Assembly: GCA_039029355.1 (NCBI GenBank)
Contig: JBCCGI010000002.1
Location: 62,001 to 126,000, forward strand
Source: JBCCGI01 sp039029355
GTDB taxonomy: Bacteria > Planctomycetota > UBA1135 > GCA-002686595
Reading direction: 5' to 3'
DNA: 64,000 nucleotides
A program made the position numbers and the translations under genes. The notes beneath the pieces are model-generated. The model saw nothing but the letters and a program-made list of their open reading frames with translations, did not search any database and was not told where the DNA came from. Below, piece after piece: positions 53,269 to 62,237 of the stretch (position 1 is its first letter; the number at the start of each line of letters is the position of its first letter).

Positions 53269-54594
53269 CTACAGAGGGTCGAGCCCGAACTGCTCGCCGA
53301 GGTCGTTGTAGAGCTCGCGGGCGTTCGCCTCGCGATCGACGGGGAGGGCGGGCTCGAGCACCTCCCAATGCGTGGAGGACGGCGGATCGCCCTCACAGAA
53401 GACGAAGAACGCCAGCCGATGCTCGAAGGCTGCCTGGAGCTCCTCGAGCTCCTCCAGGTCGAGCGCTTCGAGCTTGAGCGTGACGACGATGGGGCTCCCG
53501 CGGCGCGACGCCTTGTCGAGGATCTGCTCCAGCGCATCCTCGTCCGCGGCGCCCGCCTGCAGCCGGATCTTGAGCGCCGTGGAGAGCTGGTCGAGCCGCT
53601 CGATCAGACCGGCTCGCACCACGTCGGCGAGCTCGTCGCCGCCGCGGGGGCTGAACACCCCCTCGACGACGTGACCGCGAAGCTGATCGGCGTGCTCGGG
53701 GCGCGCCCGCAGGAGGCACATGGTCGGCGTGAACGGATGGCAGCCGCCGTTGAGCACGGCGGCCTTCGCCGTCGCGCGCCCCGGGCGGGGGAGCGTGCCC
53801 TCGTAGGCGTGGACCAGCTCGGGGTGAATCCAGCTGCCGGCGACGCGATGGAAGAGGTCGCACGTGTTGCTCGTGGCGCCGAGGTCGTCCTCGATCGCGC
53901 TCGAAGCGTTGCTCACGAGCGCGTGCTGCTGCGGGATCTCCTGCGCGAGCAGCTCGCCGACGAAGTAGCTCGGGTAGCGCACCGGATCGACCCACGCCTG
54001 CGTCGACAGGCCCGCGTCCTCTGCCGCCGCCGCGAGCAGGTCGGCGCCTCCGCCGACCCACTTCTCGATGCGCGAAGCCAGCAGGCGCTCCAGCTTCTGC
54101 GTCGGCGTACGCGGCACCGCGACGGCCTGGGTCGTTTCCCTGAGCCCGTCGCGCAGCGCGTCGAGGGCCCCTGCGACCGTGCCGGTCGCCCACTGCGCCT
54201 GGTCGATGCCCACGGCGCGAATCAGCGGGCGCTTCTTGAGCTCGTCGATCCGCACCTGCGCGACGACGCCGTCCTCGGGCAGCGCAACGATCAGGAGCCG
54301 GAAGCCCTGGGCGCGCTCGCTCCTCCAGCGCCGATGCAGGTTGGACAGCTCGTAGCGCGCGTAGTGCGAGCGCAGCAGGCGCGGCGACAGGAGGACCACG
54401 GCGCCGTGGCACAGCTCGAGCCATCCGTGAATGGTCGCGTTCCAGTCGTCACCGCAGCGCAGGTTCGTGTCGTAGAGCACGTCAAACCGCGCCCCCTCCG
54501 GCCCCTCCCGGAGGCCCTCGGCGACGGCCTCCAGATACGCCTTGTCCTCGTCGCTCTTCGCGGAGTGGCAGACGAAGATCTTGGGCAGGGGCAA
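53269..54594 (-). CDS. TIR-domain protein, first gene of the conflict island
   Basis: A TTG start at 54594 is supported by a GAGGAGAG Shine-Dalgarno; the protein has 441 residues. The N-terminal TIR domain (about 4-165) shows KIFVCHSAKSDEDKAYLEAV, a D-x-N-L-x-x-G-D-D-W segment, GAVVLLSPRLLRSHYARYEL with the likely NADase Glu, and RLLIVALPEDGV. The C-terminal about 270 residues are an unrecognised alpha/beta region (SYFVGELLAQEIP, AVLNGGCHPFTPTMCLLRA), possibly an inactive NTPase-like module. Bacterial TIR effectors usually cleave NAD+ or make a cyclic ADP-ribose signal. It is probably the effector or signal maker of the system. Confidence 0.8.
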   Translation of the reverse strand: MPLPKIFVCHSAKSDEDKAYLEAVAEGLREGPEGARFDVLYDTNLRCGDDWNATIHGWLELCHGAVVLLSPRLLRSHYARYELSNLHRRWRSERAQGFRLLIVALPEDGVVAQVRIDELKKRPLIRAVGIDQAQWATGTVAGALDALRDGLRETTQAVAVPRTPTQKLERLLASRIEKWVGGGADLLAAAAEDAGLSTQAWVDPVRYPSYFVGELLAQEIPQQHALVSNASSAIEDDLGATSNTCDLFHRVAGSWIHPELVHAYEGTLPRPGRATAKAAVLNGGCHPFTPTMCLLRARPEHADQLRGHVVEGVFSPRGGDELADVVRAGLIERLDQLSTALKIRLQAGAADEDALEQILDKASRRGSPIVVTLKLEALDLEELEELQAAFEHRLAFFVFCEGDPPSSTHWEVLEPALPVDREANARELYNDLGEQFGLDPL

Positions 54595-54630
54595 GGCTCT
54601 CTCTCCTCACGCGGCGCGGGCTCTAGGGCG

Positions 54631-55767
54631 TCACGCCTCGTGTTCCTCCTCGAGCTTGCGTTCGTAGGCCTCGATGTGGGCCGCGAGGACCTCGAGGCTG
54701 CGGCGCAGGCGCTTGACGTGCGCTTCGGGGGGCGCCTTGGCGTCTCCCTCGCCGTCGCCGGCGGCCTCGGCGGCGGCGATCTCCTCTTCGAGGCGGGCGT
54801 AGTTCGCGCGCAGGGACTCGAGCGACTCCGCCTCGTCGGCCTTGTCGAAGGCCACCGATTCGACGTCGGCGCTCGACTCGCCCGGAGCCTTGCGCGTGCG
54901 CTGCGGGATGGCCGGCGTCGGCTCGCTGCTCACACGCTGGTTCATGAAGGAGGGCGACACGATCTCGATGCGCGCGTCGTGCAGGGCGTCCAGGATCTCG
55001 CCGCGCAGGCGCGAGCGGCAGCTGAGCATCTGCTTCACGTCCTCTAGCAGCCCGGCGACGCGGTAGACGACAGCGTGGTCCTGCAGCTCGATGATGTGCA
55101 CGAACGGGTCCTTGAGCCCGGTCTCGTTCGCGGCCTCGATCAGCAGCTCCTCGATCCGGTCGCGCGGAACGTCGTAGCCCAGCCCGACGTTGGCGGCCAG
55201 GATCGTGCCCGACGCGCGGATCACCGTGACCGGGTTGGTCACGAGGAACAGGTTCGGCAGCGTCGTGAGGTCGCGGTCCTCGGTCTGGATCTCGGTGTGG
55301 AAGAGCTCGCGTTCGGTGACGCGCCCGAAGTGCTCGCCGACGCGGATGAAGTCGCCGGGCTTGAAGTTGCGCACGGCGCGCGACATCACGCCGGCCATCG
55401 CGTTCGCGACGAAGGTCGTGGCCGAGAACGCGATCGCTACGGTGACCAGCAGGCCGAAGATGCCCAGCAGGCCGTCACGCAGGTCGCCGGGGATCGGGAT
55501 CGTGACGAGCAGCAGCAGCAGGCCCAGGCCCGTGACGCCCAGGAGCACGAGCTGTCGCCGAAAGCCCGCCCCGGGTCGGCCCGGGCCGCCGCGGTCCATC
55601 GTGCGGCTGAGCACCGCCAGCAGGCCGCCGAAGACCAGCAGCACGACGAGCGGCGGCAGGAAGTTGATCAGCAGGTCGACCGACGACACGTCCGCTTCGA
55701 CCGGCGTGGCCGACAGCGCTTCTGCGGGGTGCGGCGAGTCTTGCCGGAGTAGGAGCAAGGTCCTCAA
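54631..55767 (-). CDS. MscS-family mechanosensitive channel
   Basis: The frame opens at a TTG (55767) that overlaps the DUF1501 stop; a GTG at 55689 (giving VSSVDLLINFLPP...) is an equally good start. Two or three membrane segments lead to the MscS pore helix and beta domain: TTFVANAMAGVMSRAVRNFKPGDFI and VTERELFHTEIQTEDR, then LPNLFLVTNPV. The cytosolic tail ends in an acidic coiled coil. It should release solutes on hypo-osmotic shock. It is co-directional with the DUF1501 and PSD1 genes. Confidence 0.88.
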   Translation of the reverse strand: MRTLLLLRQDSPHPAEALSATPVEADVSSVDLLINFLPPLVVLLVFGGLLAVLSRTMDRGGPGRPGAGFRRQLVLLGVTGLGLLLLLVTIPIPGDLRDGLLGIFGLLVTVAIAFSATTFVANAMAGVMSRAVRNFKPGDFIRVGEHFGRVTERELFHTEIQTEDRDLTTLPNLFLVTNPVTVIRASGTILAANVGLGYDVPRDRIEELLIEAANETGLKDPFVHIIELQDHAVVYRVAGLLEDVKQMLSCRSRLRGEILDALHDARIEIVSPSFMNQRVSSEPTPAIPQRTRKAPGESSADVESVAFDKADEAESLESLRANYARLEEEIAAAEAAGDGEGDAKAPPEAHVKRLRRSLEVLAAHIEAYERKLEEEHEA

Positions 55768-57194
55768 GCCAGAAGGTCGTGAATGACCTCACCGTGTACA
55801 TCGGTCAAGCGCATATCGCGCCCGCTGAAGCGGAACGTCATGCGCTTGTGGTCCATGCCGAGCAGGTGCAGCATCGTCGCGTGCAGGTCGTGGATCGTGA
55901 CTTTGTTCTCGACCGCGTAGTAACCGTACTCATCCGTGGCCCCGTAGACGAGCCCCGGCTTCACGCCGCCGCCGGCCATCCAGATAGTGAAGCCGTGCGG
56001 GTTGTGATCGCGGCCGTTGGTGCCCTGGGCCATCGGCGTGCGGCCGAACTCCCCGGCCCACACAACGAGGGTATCCGCTAGGAGCCCGCGCGCCTTCAGG
56101 TCCTTGAGCAGGCCGGCGATCGGCCGGTCGACCGCGCGGGCGTTGTCCTCGTGGCCCTTCTTGAGGTTGGAGTGCTGGTCCCAGCGGTCGTGCCCGCAGT
56201 TCGGCACCGTCAGCTCGACGAAGCGCACTCCGCGCTCGGCGAGGCGGCGGGCCAGGAGGCAGAGCGTGCCGAAGGTGCGCGTGTGCGGATACTCCTCGTC
56301 GAGCCCGTACAGCCGGCGGGTCGCCTCGGTCTCGCCGGTCAGGTCCATCAGCTCCGGCACCGCCGCCTGCATGCGGAAGGCCAGCTCGTAGTTCTGGATC
56401 GCGGCCTCGACCTGGGCGTCCTCGCGCAGGCGCCGCGCGGCCTCGCCGTCGAGGCGCTTGAGCAGGCCCAGCTTCTCTAGCTGCTTCTCCTCCGTCGCCT
56501 CGGTGCGCTCCAGGTTCGCGACCGGCTCGTCGCCGGTGCGGAAGATCGAGCCCTGGAACGCCGCGGGCAGGAATCCGCTGCCGAAGTTGTCGAGCCCGCC
56601 GGGCGGGATCAGCCCGCCGTTCAGCACCAGGAAGCCGGGCAGGTCGCGGCACTCGGTGCCCAGCCCGTAGCCCGCCCACGCGCCCATGCTCGGGCGCCCC
56701 TGCAGGCCGAAGCCAGTGTGCAGGAAGTAGTTCGCGTTCGTGTGCTCGGGGAACTCCGACACCATCGAGCGCACGATGCAGAGGTCGTCGACGCACTCAG
56801 CGACGTTCGGGAACAGGTCGCTGACCCACGCCCCGTTCTCGCCGTACTGCGCGAACTTCCAGGGCGACTGCAGCACCGCGCCCACGTCGTCGAACTGCGT
56901 CTTCGGGATCTTCATCCCGATCGGCTGGCCGTTCTCGCGCTCTAGGCGCGGCTTGGGGTCGAACGTGTCGACCTGCGACGGGCCGCCGTCCATGTAGAGG
57001 AAGATCACGCGCTTGGCGCGCGCCGGGTGGTGCGTCGGGCGCGGCGCGAAGGGGTCCCCGGCGTCGCGCAGAGCGCTCCGCAGCGGGCCGGCGTAGGCCT
57101 CATCGGCCAGCAGCGAGGACAGTGCCACGGCACCGAAGCCGTTGGCGCAGCGCGTCAGCATCTCGCGGCGCGTCCAGATGGGTTGCGAAGCCAT
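55764..57194 (-). CDS. DUF1501 protein (Tat-exported sulfatase-like fold)
   Basis: The protein has 476 residues from the ATG at 57194. It has a twin-arginine signal (TRREMLTRCANGFGAVALSSLL). Family blocks are VIFLYMDGGPSQVDTFDPKP, GFLVLNGGLIPPGG, ELTVPNCGHDRWDQHSN, VVWAGEFGRTP and GRDHNPHGFTIWMAGGGVKPG, which belong to the alkaline-phosphatase-like DUF1501 family. These proteins are nearly always paired with a PSD1 cytochrome-c protein in planctomycetes, as here (5 bp gap). The reaction is unknown; a role in polysaccharide or sulfated-carbon use has been suggested for the pair. Confidence 0.92.
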   Translation of the reverse strand: MASQPIWTRREMLTRCANGFGAVALSSLLADEAYAGPLRSALRDAGDPFAPRPTHHPARAKRVIFLYMDGGPSQVDTFDPKPRLERENGQPIGMKIPKTQFDDVGAVLQSPWKFAQYGENGAWVSDLFPNVAECVDDLCIVRSMVSEFPEHTNANYFLHTGFGLQGRPSMGAWAGYGLGTECRDLPGFLVLNGGLIPPGGLDNFGSGFLPAAFQGSIFRTGDEPVANLERTEATEEKQLEKLGLLKRLDGEAARRLREDAQVEAAIQNYELAFRMQAAVPELMDLTGETEATRRLYGLDEEYPHTRTFGTLCLLARRLAERGVRFVELTVPNCGHDRWDQHSNLKKGHEDNARAVDRPIAGLLKDLKARGLLADTLVVWAGEFGRTPMAQGTNGRDHNPHGFTIWMAGGGVKPGLVYGATDEYGYYAVENKVTIHDLHATMLHLLGMDHKRMTFRFSGRDMRLTDVHGEVIHDLLA

Positions 57195-57199
57195 GGCGG

Positions 57200-60100
57200 T
57201 CAGTCGAGGAAGACGAACTCTTTGACGTTGAACAGCACGTGGGCGACGTCCGCCCACCGCTCGGGCTCACCGGAGCCCAGATAGCCGAGGGCCGCTTGGC
57301 GCTCGGCGTCGGTCGGCGGCCGCGAGAAGGCGGAGAGGTACATCGCGTCGAGGCGCTCGCCGGCCTCGCCGTCTCCGCCAGCGAGATCCTCGGCCCAGCG
57401 GCGCGCCTCGCCCAGCACGAACGGGTCGTTCATCAGGGTGAGCGCCTGCGCGGGGACGTTCGACGCGCTCCTCCGCCCGATCGTCGTCGCCGGCGTCGGG
57501 AAGTCGAAGGCCTGCAGGAAGGGCGACAGGAAGTTGCGGCGCACCGAAAGGTAGATGCTGCGCCGCCCCTCGCCGTCGAGCGGGCCGCTCTGTGGCCGGC
57601 CACGACCCTGCAGGAACGGGGTCAGGTGGATCGGCACCGGCGGACCGTAGAGCGCGCGGTCGAGCCTTCCCGAGACCGCCAGTACCGCGTCGCGGATCGC
57701 CTCCGCGCCCAGGCGCCTGACCGGCGCGCGGTGGTAGTAGCGGTTGGTGGGGTCGCGCTCCTCGGAGTCGGCGACCGTCTCGCTCGCCATACGGTAGGCG
57801 CTCGAAGTGACGAGCAAGCGGATCAGCGCCTTGCGCGACCAGCCCTCGCTCACGAAGCGCGTCGCCAGGTTGTCGAGCAGCTCCGGGTGCGTCGGCGCCT
57901 CGCCGCTGACGCCGAAGTTGTCGACCGAGCGCACGAGCCCGCGGCCGAAGAGGCGCATCCAGATGCGGTTGACCTGCACGCGCGCGAGCAGAGGGTTGGC
58001 CGGGTCGGTGAGCCGGCGCGCGAACTCGGCGCGGCCGCTGCCCGCGGCGTGTACGGGATGCTGCTTGCCGCCGAGTACCTCGAGCGTGCGCCGCGGCACG
58101 ACGTCGCCCGCAGAGCGGTGACTGCCGCGGATCAGCAGGCGCTCGTCGAAGCCGGGGCCGTCGAGGATCGCGGGCGCGGTCCGCGACGCCAGCGGGAAGC
58201 TCGCCTCGATCGCGGGCGGCAGCGACGCTCCGCGGTCGCCCAGCAACCACCCGGCGAGGCGCGCGAGGTCGCCCGCCGACGCGCCGTTCGCGCGCCCGGT
58301 CGCGACGAAGCGCTCGGCCTGCGCGAAGAGCCCCTCGAGCAGCGCGGCCAGCTCGGCCTCGCTGGACACGGCGCCGGAGCTCAGCGCGTCGCGCACCGCG
58401 CGCAGCGGCAGCTCGGTCGCCGGCGGCGCGGCTTCCGAGCCCGCGACCAACAACAGCTCGAGCTCCTGGCCCGCGCGCGGAGTGATCTCGACGTGGACCG
58501 AGTGCCCGACGTAGTCGGAGAGGTCCTGCTCGACCCAATGGAGCCGCCCGCCCGCGGCCTCCCACGACGTGCGCGCGCGCTGGTGCAGCGGCCCCTTGAT
58601 CATGCGGTGCCCGTCGATGACCGCGACCGCGTGCCCGCCGCCGCGCACCAGGTAGTAGAGCTTCGGCCGCTCGAGCGTGACGACCGGCGTGCGGATCGTG
58701 CGGCCGGCCTGATCCCAGTTGATCTCGCTCGGCTCGCCCTCGGTGCCCGCGGGGCGGGTCAACCGCCCGAGCCCCGGGTCGTACGCTGCCGCGGGGTAGG
58801 CGAACACGCGCTCGACGCGCGGTTCGGGTCCGAAGCCGACGCGCACGTCGCCGGTGCTCACCGGGCCGTCGCCGAAGGCAACGCCGTCGACGAGCCACGG
58901 CGCGCGGCGCAGCGGGCCGCCGCCGCCGAAGTCGAGCAGGATCTGGGCACCGCTCAGGAAGGCCTCGGCGTCGTGCTCGAGCCCGGCCCATTCGGCCGAG
59001 AGCCCCGCAGCGCGCGCGGAGAAGTCGGCGCCGGCACCGCGCAGCGCCGCGTAGGCGTGTAGCGGATGGCCGGGCTGCTCGACCGCGGTGGAGAGCTCCT
59101 CCTCACCCGCGCGCGCAAGCAGCGGTCGCGTCATCATCCCGAGCGCCACGGCCGTCGCCGAGCGCGCGTCGTCCTCGCCCGCTTCACGCGCGGCGCGGGC
59201 GCGGGCGGCAAGCTCGCGCTCGAGCTCGTGCGTCTCGAAGCGCACCTGCCGGTACGACGAGCTCGTGACGTAGCCGGCGAGCGCGTAGAAGTCCTCCTGC
59301 GTGATCGGATCGAACTTGTGGTCGTGGCAGCGAGCGCACGCGACGGTCAGCCCCAGCAGCGCCTTCGACAGCACATCGACCTGATTCGCGACGCGCTCGA
59401 CCTGGTCGCCGCGAATGTCGACCGGCGAGTGGACCTCCTCGCCCAGGAACCAGAAGCCGGTGCCCAGCACCGACTCGTCCCAGCCCTCTTCGGGATGCGG
59501 CCGCGGCTCTTCGAGCAGGTCGCCGGCGAGGTGCTCCGACACGAAGCGATCGAAGGGCACGTCGGCGTTGATCGCGCGGATGACGTAGTCACGGTACTCG
59601 TGCGCGTTCGGGATCGTGTAGTCGAACTCGTGCCCCTTCGACTCGGCGTAGCGCACCAGGTCGAGCCAGTGCCGTGCCCAGGTCTCCCCGAAGTGCGGCG
59701 AGGCCAGGAGCTCGTCGACCAGCCGCTCGTACGCTTCCGGCCGCTCGTCGTCCAGGAAGCGCTGGACCTCGTCCGGCGTCGGCGGAAGCCCCCGCAGGTC
59801 GAAGGACAGGCGCCGGATCAGCGTGCGTCGATCGGCCTCGGGCGCGTGCTCCAAGCCTTCGGCCTCGAGCGAAGCGAGCAGGAAGCGGTCGACGTCGCCG
59901 CGAGGCCAGTCGGCGTCGGTCACGGTCTGCGCGCGCGGATCCCGGACGGGCTGGAACGACCAGTGCTTGGCGAGCTCGGCCAGGTCGAAGACCTCGCCCG
60001 GCTGCGGTGGCCCGGCAGGCGCCGGCTCGCCGCTGAAGTCCGGCGACGCTGGAGCGCCGAGCGTGATCCAGCGCTCGAAGTCCGCGATCACCGCGTCGTC

Positions 60101-60391
60101 GAGCTTGCCGCGCGGCGGCATCTCGAGCTCCTCGTCGTCGTAGCGAATCGCGCGGATCAGCAGGCTCGCGTCGGGGTCGCCGGGCACGACCGAGGGGCCG
60201 CGCTCGCCTCCGGCGATCAGCGCGGTGAGCCCGTCGACGCGCAGCTCGGAGCGCTGCCGCTTCTCGCCGTGGCACTTGTAGCAGCGCTCGACCAAGACGG
60301 GCCGGATGCTGGTTTCGAAGAGCTCGATGCCCGCTTCGTCGTCCGGGGGGAGCGCGGCGGGCAGGATTGCGGCGATGAGGGGCGTGATCAT
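57200..60391 (-). CDS. PSD1 / DUF1549-DUF1553 planctomycete cytochrome-c-domain protein
   Basis: The protein has 1063 residues with an N-terminal signal and a single haem-binding CYKCH near residue 37 followed by a distal MPP (EMPPRGKLDD). DUF1549 follows (VDRFLLASLEAEGL, RLSFDLRGLPPTPDEV, WARHWLDLVRYAESKGHE). A beta-rich middle insert lies at about 500-740, and DUF1553 ends the protein (NPLLARVQVNRIWMRLFGRGLV, ALIRLLVTSSAYRM, RNFLSPFLQAFDFP, ALTLMNDPFV). It is exported and likely passes electrons for the DUF1501 partner encoded directly downstream. A GAGGGG Shine-Dalgarno precedes the ATG. Confidence 0.93.
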   Translation of the reverse strand: MITPLIAAILPAALPPDDEAGIELFETSIRPVLVERCYKCHGEKRQRSELRVDGLTALIAGGERGPSVVPGDPDASLLIRAIRYDDEELEMPPRGKLDDAVIADFERWITLGAPASPDFSGEPAPAGPPQPGEVFDLAELAKHWSFQPVRDPRAQTVTDADWPRGDVDRFLLASLEAEGLEHAPEADRRTLIRRLSFDLRGLPPTPDEVQRFLDDERPEAYERLVDELLASPHFGETWARHWLDLVRYAESKGHEFDYTIPNAHEYRDYVIRAINADVPFDRFVSEHLAGDLLEEPRPHPEEGWDESVLGTGFWFLGEEVHSPVDIRGDQVERVANQVDVLSKALLGLTVACARCHDHKFDPITQEDFYALAGYVTSSSYRQVRFETHELERELAARARAAREAGEDDARSATAVALGMMTRPLLARAGEEELSTAVEQPGHPLHAYAALRGAGADFSARAAGLSAEWAGLEHDAEAFLSGAQILLDFGGGGPLRRAPWLVDGVAFGDGPVSTGDVRVGFGPEPRVERVFAYPAAAYDPGLGRLTRPAGTEGEPSEINWDQAGRTIRTPVVTLERPKLYYLVRGGGHAVAVIDGHRMIKGPLHQRARTSWEAAGGRLHWVEQDLSDYVGHSVHVEITPRAGQELELLLVAGSEAAPPATELPLRAVRDALSSGAVSSEAELAALLEGLFAQAERFVATGRANGASAGDLARLAGWLLGDRGASLPPAIEASFPLASRTAPAILDGPGFDERLLIRGSHRSAGDVVPRRTLEVLGGKQHPVHAAGSGRAEFARRLTDPANPLLARVQVNRIWMRLFGRGLVRSVDNFGVSGEAPTHPELLDNLATRFVSEGWSRKALIRLLVTSSAYRMASETVADSEERDPTNRYYHRAPVRRLGAEAIRDAVLAVSGRLDRALYGPPVPIHLTPFLQGRGRPQSGPLDGEGRRSIYLSVRRNFLSPFLQAFDFPTPATTIGRRSASNVPAQALTLMNDPFVLGEARRWAEDLAGGDGEAGERLDAMYLSAFSRPPTDAERQAALGYLGSGEPERWADVAHVLFNVKEFVFLD

Positions 60392-60459
60392 GCTCGCCCC
60401 TCATCCTACCGACGGCGCCGCGGCGATGGGTACGCCGTCGGTTCGACTTCGGCCGCGGA

Positions 60460-62223
60460 CTACTTGGGCATTTCTCCAGCGGCGTCGGCGGCTCGGATCT
60501 CGGTGACGAGCTGCTGGACGGACGCCGCCGCGCCGGCGATAAGCAGGTCGCGCTCGCCGAGCGCGAGCACGTACCTCACCCCGCCCTGAAGGACCCTCCC
60601 ACGAAGCTCCATCGACACCCGACGCGGATCGAGCTGCTTGAGCGTCATCCGAGTCGAGACGAGGAGAGCGGGGTGGGACACCAGCTCGAGCAGCTCGTCC
60701 TCCTCCGCGAGCAGCGGTACCGCGCCCCGTGTTGTGCTCCCCGCCGAGGCGCTGAAGAGCGTGGTCACGGTGAAGAGCGGGGGATCGGTCGTCAGCGCTG
60801 CGAGCGCAACGCCCTTCTCCTGCAGCAGTGCCTGCACGACCGAGTTGACCTTGTGCGTGGGCATCGACGAAGGGAACTCGGCGCCGGGCTCGTGCGCGAG
60901 GAGATACGTCTGCGCATGCGCGGCGGCGACCGCGTTGCCGGTCGCCCGCGACCAGGCGGCGAGGACGTGGGTCAGATCCACACGCCCCGACTCCGGCTTG
61001 ACGGAGAACAGCCCCTGCACGGGAGCGGGTACGGCTAAGCCGCGTGACCTGCGCGAGCGCAAGACCTCGACCAACCAGCCCAGATAGGCGCCGGGCGCAT
61101 GCGCATACAGCGACCGCTTGTCCAGTGCGAGCATCGCGGACGTGTTGGTGTCCGTCTGCACCACCCGCAGCGACGTCGTCAGCTGCCGCACGTCGGCATC
61201 CTCGATCCGCAGCAGTGCCGAGAACAGCGTCGCGGGGTGGTCGTGCAGCCGCAGCAGATCGTCGCCTGCGGGGTCGACGGGGAGCGGGCGCGGAGCGAAG
61301 CGACGCGGCGCGCTCAGCACCGCGTGCAGACTGGGCTCGGCGCCGCGCAGGATGCTGATGCCGATGCCGTGCGGGGCGAGCAGACCCTCGACGAACGCGT
61401 GCACGCGCGCGGCCGGAATGCGCGCGGGGTTTTGCAGTCCGGTGCTCAGCCTCGCGATCTGGTACTCGGAGTGGGCGTCGATGCAGAAGTTGCGGCCGGT
61501 CAACGCTCCGTACTCGTCGAGGAGCGTCAGCAGGTCGGTGTCGGGCTCGACGGTCAGATCGCCCTTTGACTCGGGGAAGAGCGCGTCCCAGTCCACCGGT
61601 GCGGGGGGCTCGGGCTCGTCGGCATCGACCCGGCGCAGCAGGTTCCAGAGCAGCCGCACGTCCTCGGCACCGCCCTCGATCACGACCGTGCGCTCGCCCT
61701 GCACCGTCAGCACCGGCGCCGTCGTGCCGGGGCGCGCCAGCACGCGCAGCGAGATGGCCAGCTGGCGCATCTCGAGCATCTCCATCGTCGCCGGCAGGCG
61801 CACGAAGAGCGCGTTGTAGCCGGCGAGCGCGGCGAGGTCGTCGGGCTCGACGTCATGCGGCTCAGGGCGCTCCGCCACCCTGGCGGCCGCGTGCAGCGAA
61901 ATCCGCCCCTCGCGCGCCGTCATGAGGTAGCCGGCCGCGCAGAAGAGCCCCTGGACGAAGGAGTGGACCGCTTCGGCCGGCACTTCGACCTCGCGCCGCA
62001 GGCCGGTCGGGAGCTTGCCGAGCGCGATGCCGTCCTCGCTCGGGTGATCGACCTCCATCCCCAGCAGCGCCGCGTAGCGCTCCGCGAGCTCGGCCAGGCC
62101 CGCGGCCCCCTCGCCGCCGGGAACGGTCAGCGGCCCCGAAGGAGCGGGCAGGAATCCCTGGGCCGACGCCCACCCGGAAAGGGCCGCGAGGGCAAGGAGC
62201 AGCGAGGCCAGCTTCGACTTCAT
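60460..62223 (-). CDS. Secreted protein with repeated secretin-N-like domains
   Basis: The protein has 587 residues from the ATG at 62223, with a signal peptide (MKSKLASLLLALAALSGWASAQ). Three similar units (near 35-185, 215-360 and 390-585) each begin with an LxxLxxxYAxLxG-type helix and a VHSFVQGLF-type helix and end in a beta strand pair (LTVQGERTVVIEG, LALDKRSLYAHA, LALGERDLLIAGA). This looks like the N-domain fold of secretins or GspD-like proteins, but no secretin pore domain is present. It is probably a periplasmic or surface assembly protein. It lies 14 bp after the DUF3179 gene on the same strand. Confidence 0.65.
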   Translation of the reverse strand: MKSKLASLLLALAALSGWASAQGFLPAPSGPLTVPGGEGAAGLAELAERYAALLGMEVDHPSEDGIALGKLPTGLRREVEVPAEAVHSFVQGLFCAAGYLMTAREGRISLHAAARVAERPEPHDVEPDDLAALAGYNALFVRLPATMEMLEMRQLAISLRVLARPGTTAPVLTVQGERTVVIEGGAEDVRLLWNLLRRVDADEPEPPAPVDWDALFPESKGDLTVEPDTDLLTLLDEYGALTGRNFCIDAHSEYQIARLSTGLQNPARIPAARVHAFVEGLLAPHGIGISILRGAEPSLHAVLSAPRRFAPRPLPVDPAGDDLLRLHDHPATLFSALLRIEDADVRQLTTSLRVVQTDTNTSAMLALDKRSLYAHAPGAYLGWLVEVLRSRRSRGLAVPAPVQGLFSVKPESGRVDLTHVLAAWSRATGNAVAAAHAQTYLLAHEPGAEFPSSMPTHKVNSVVQALLQEKGVALAALTTDPPLFTVTTLFSASAGSTTRGAVPLLAEEDELLELVSHPALLVSTRMTLKQLDPRRVSMELRGRVLQGGVRYVLALGERDLLIAGAAASVQQLVTEIRAADAAGEMPK

Positions 62224-62237
62224 CGCGCGGTGGGTCG

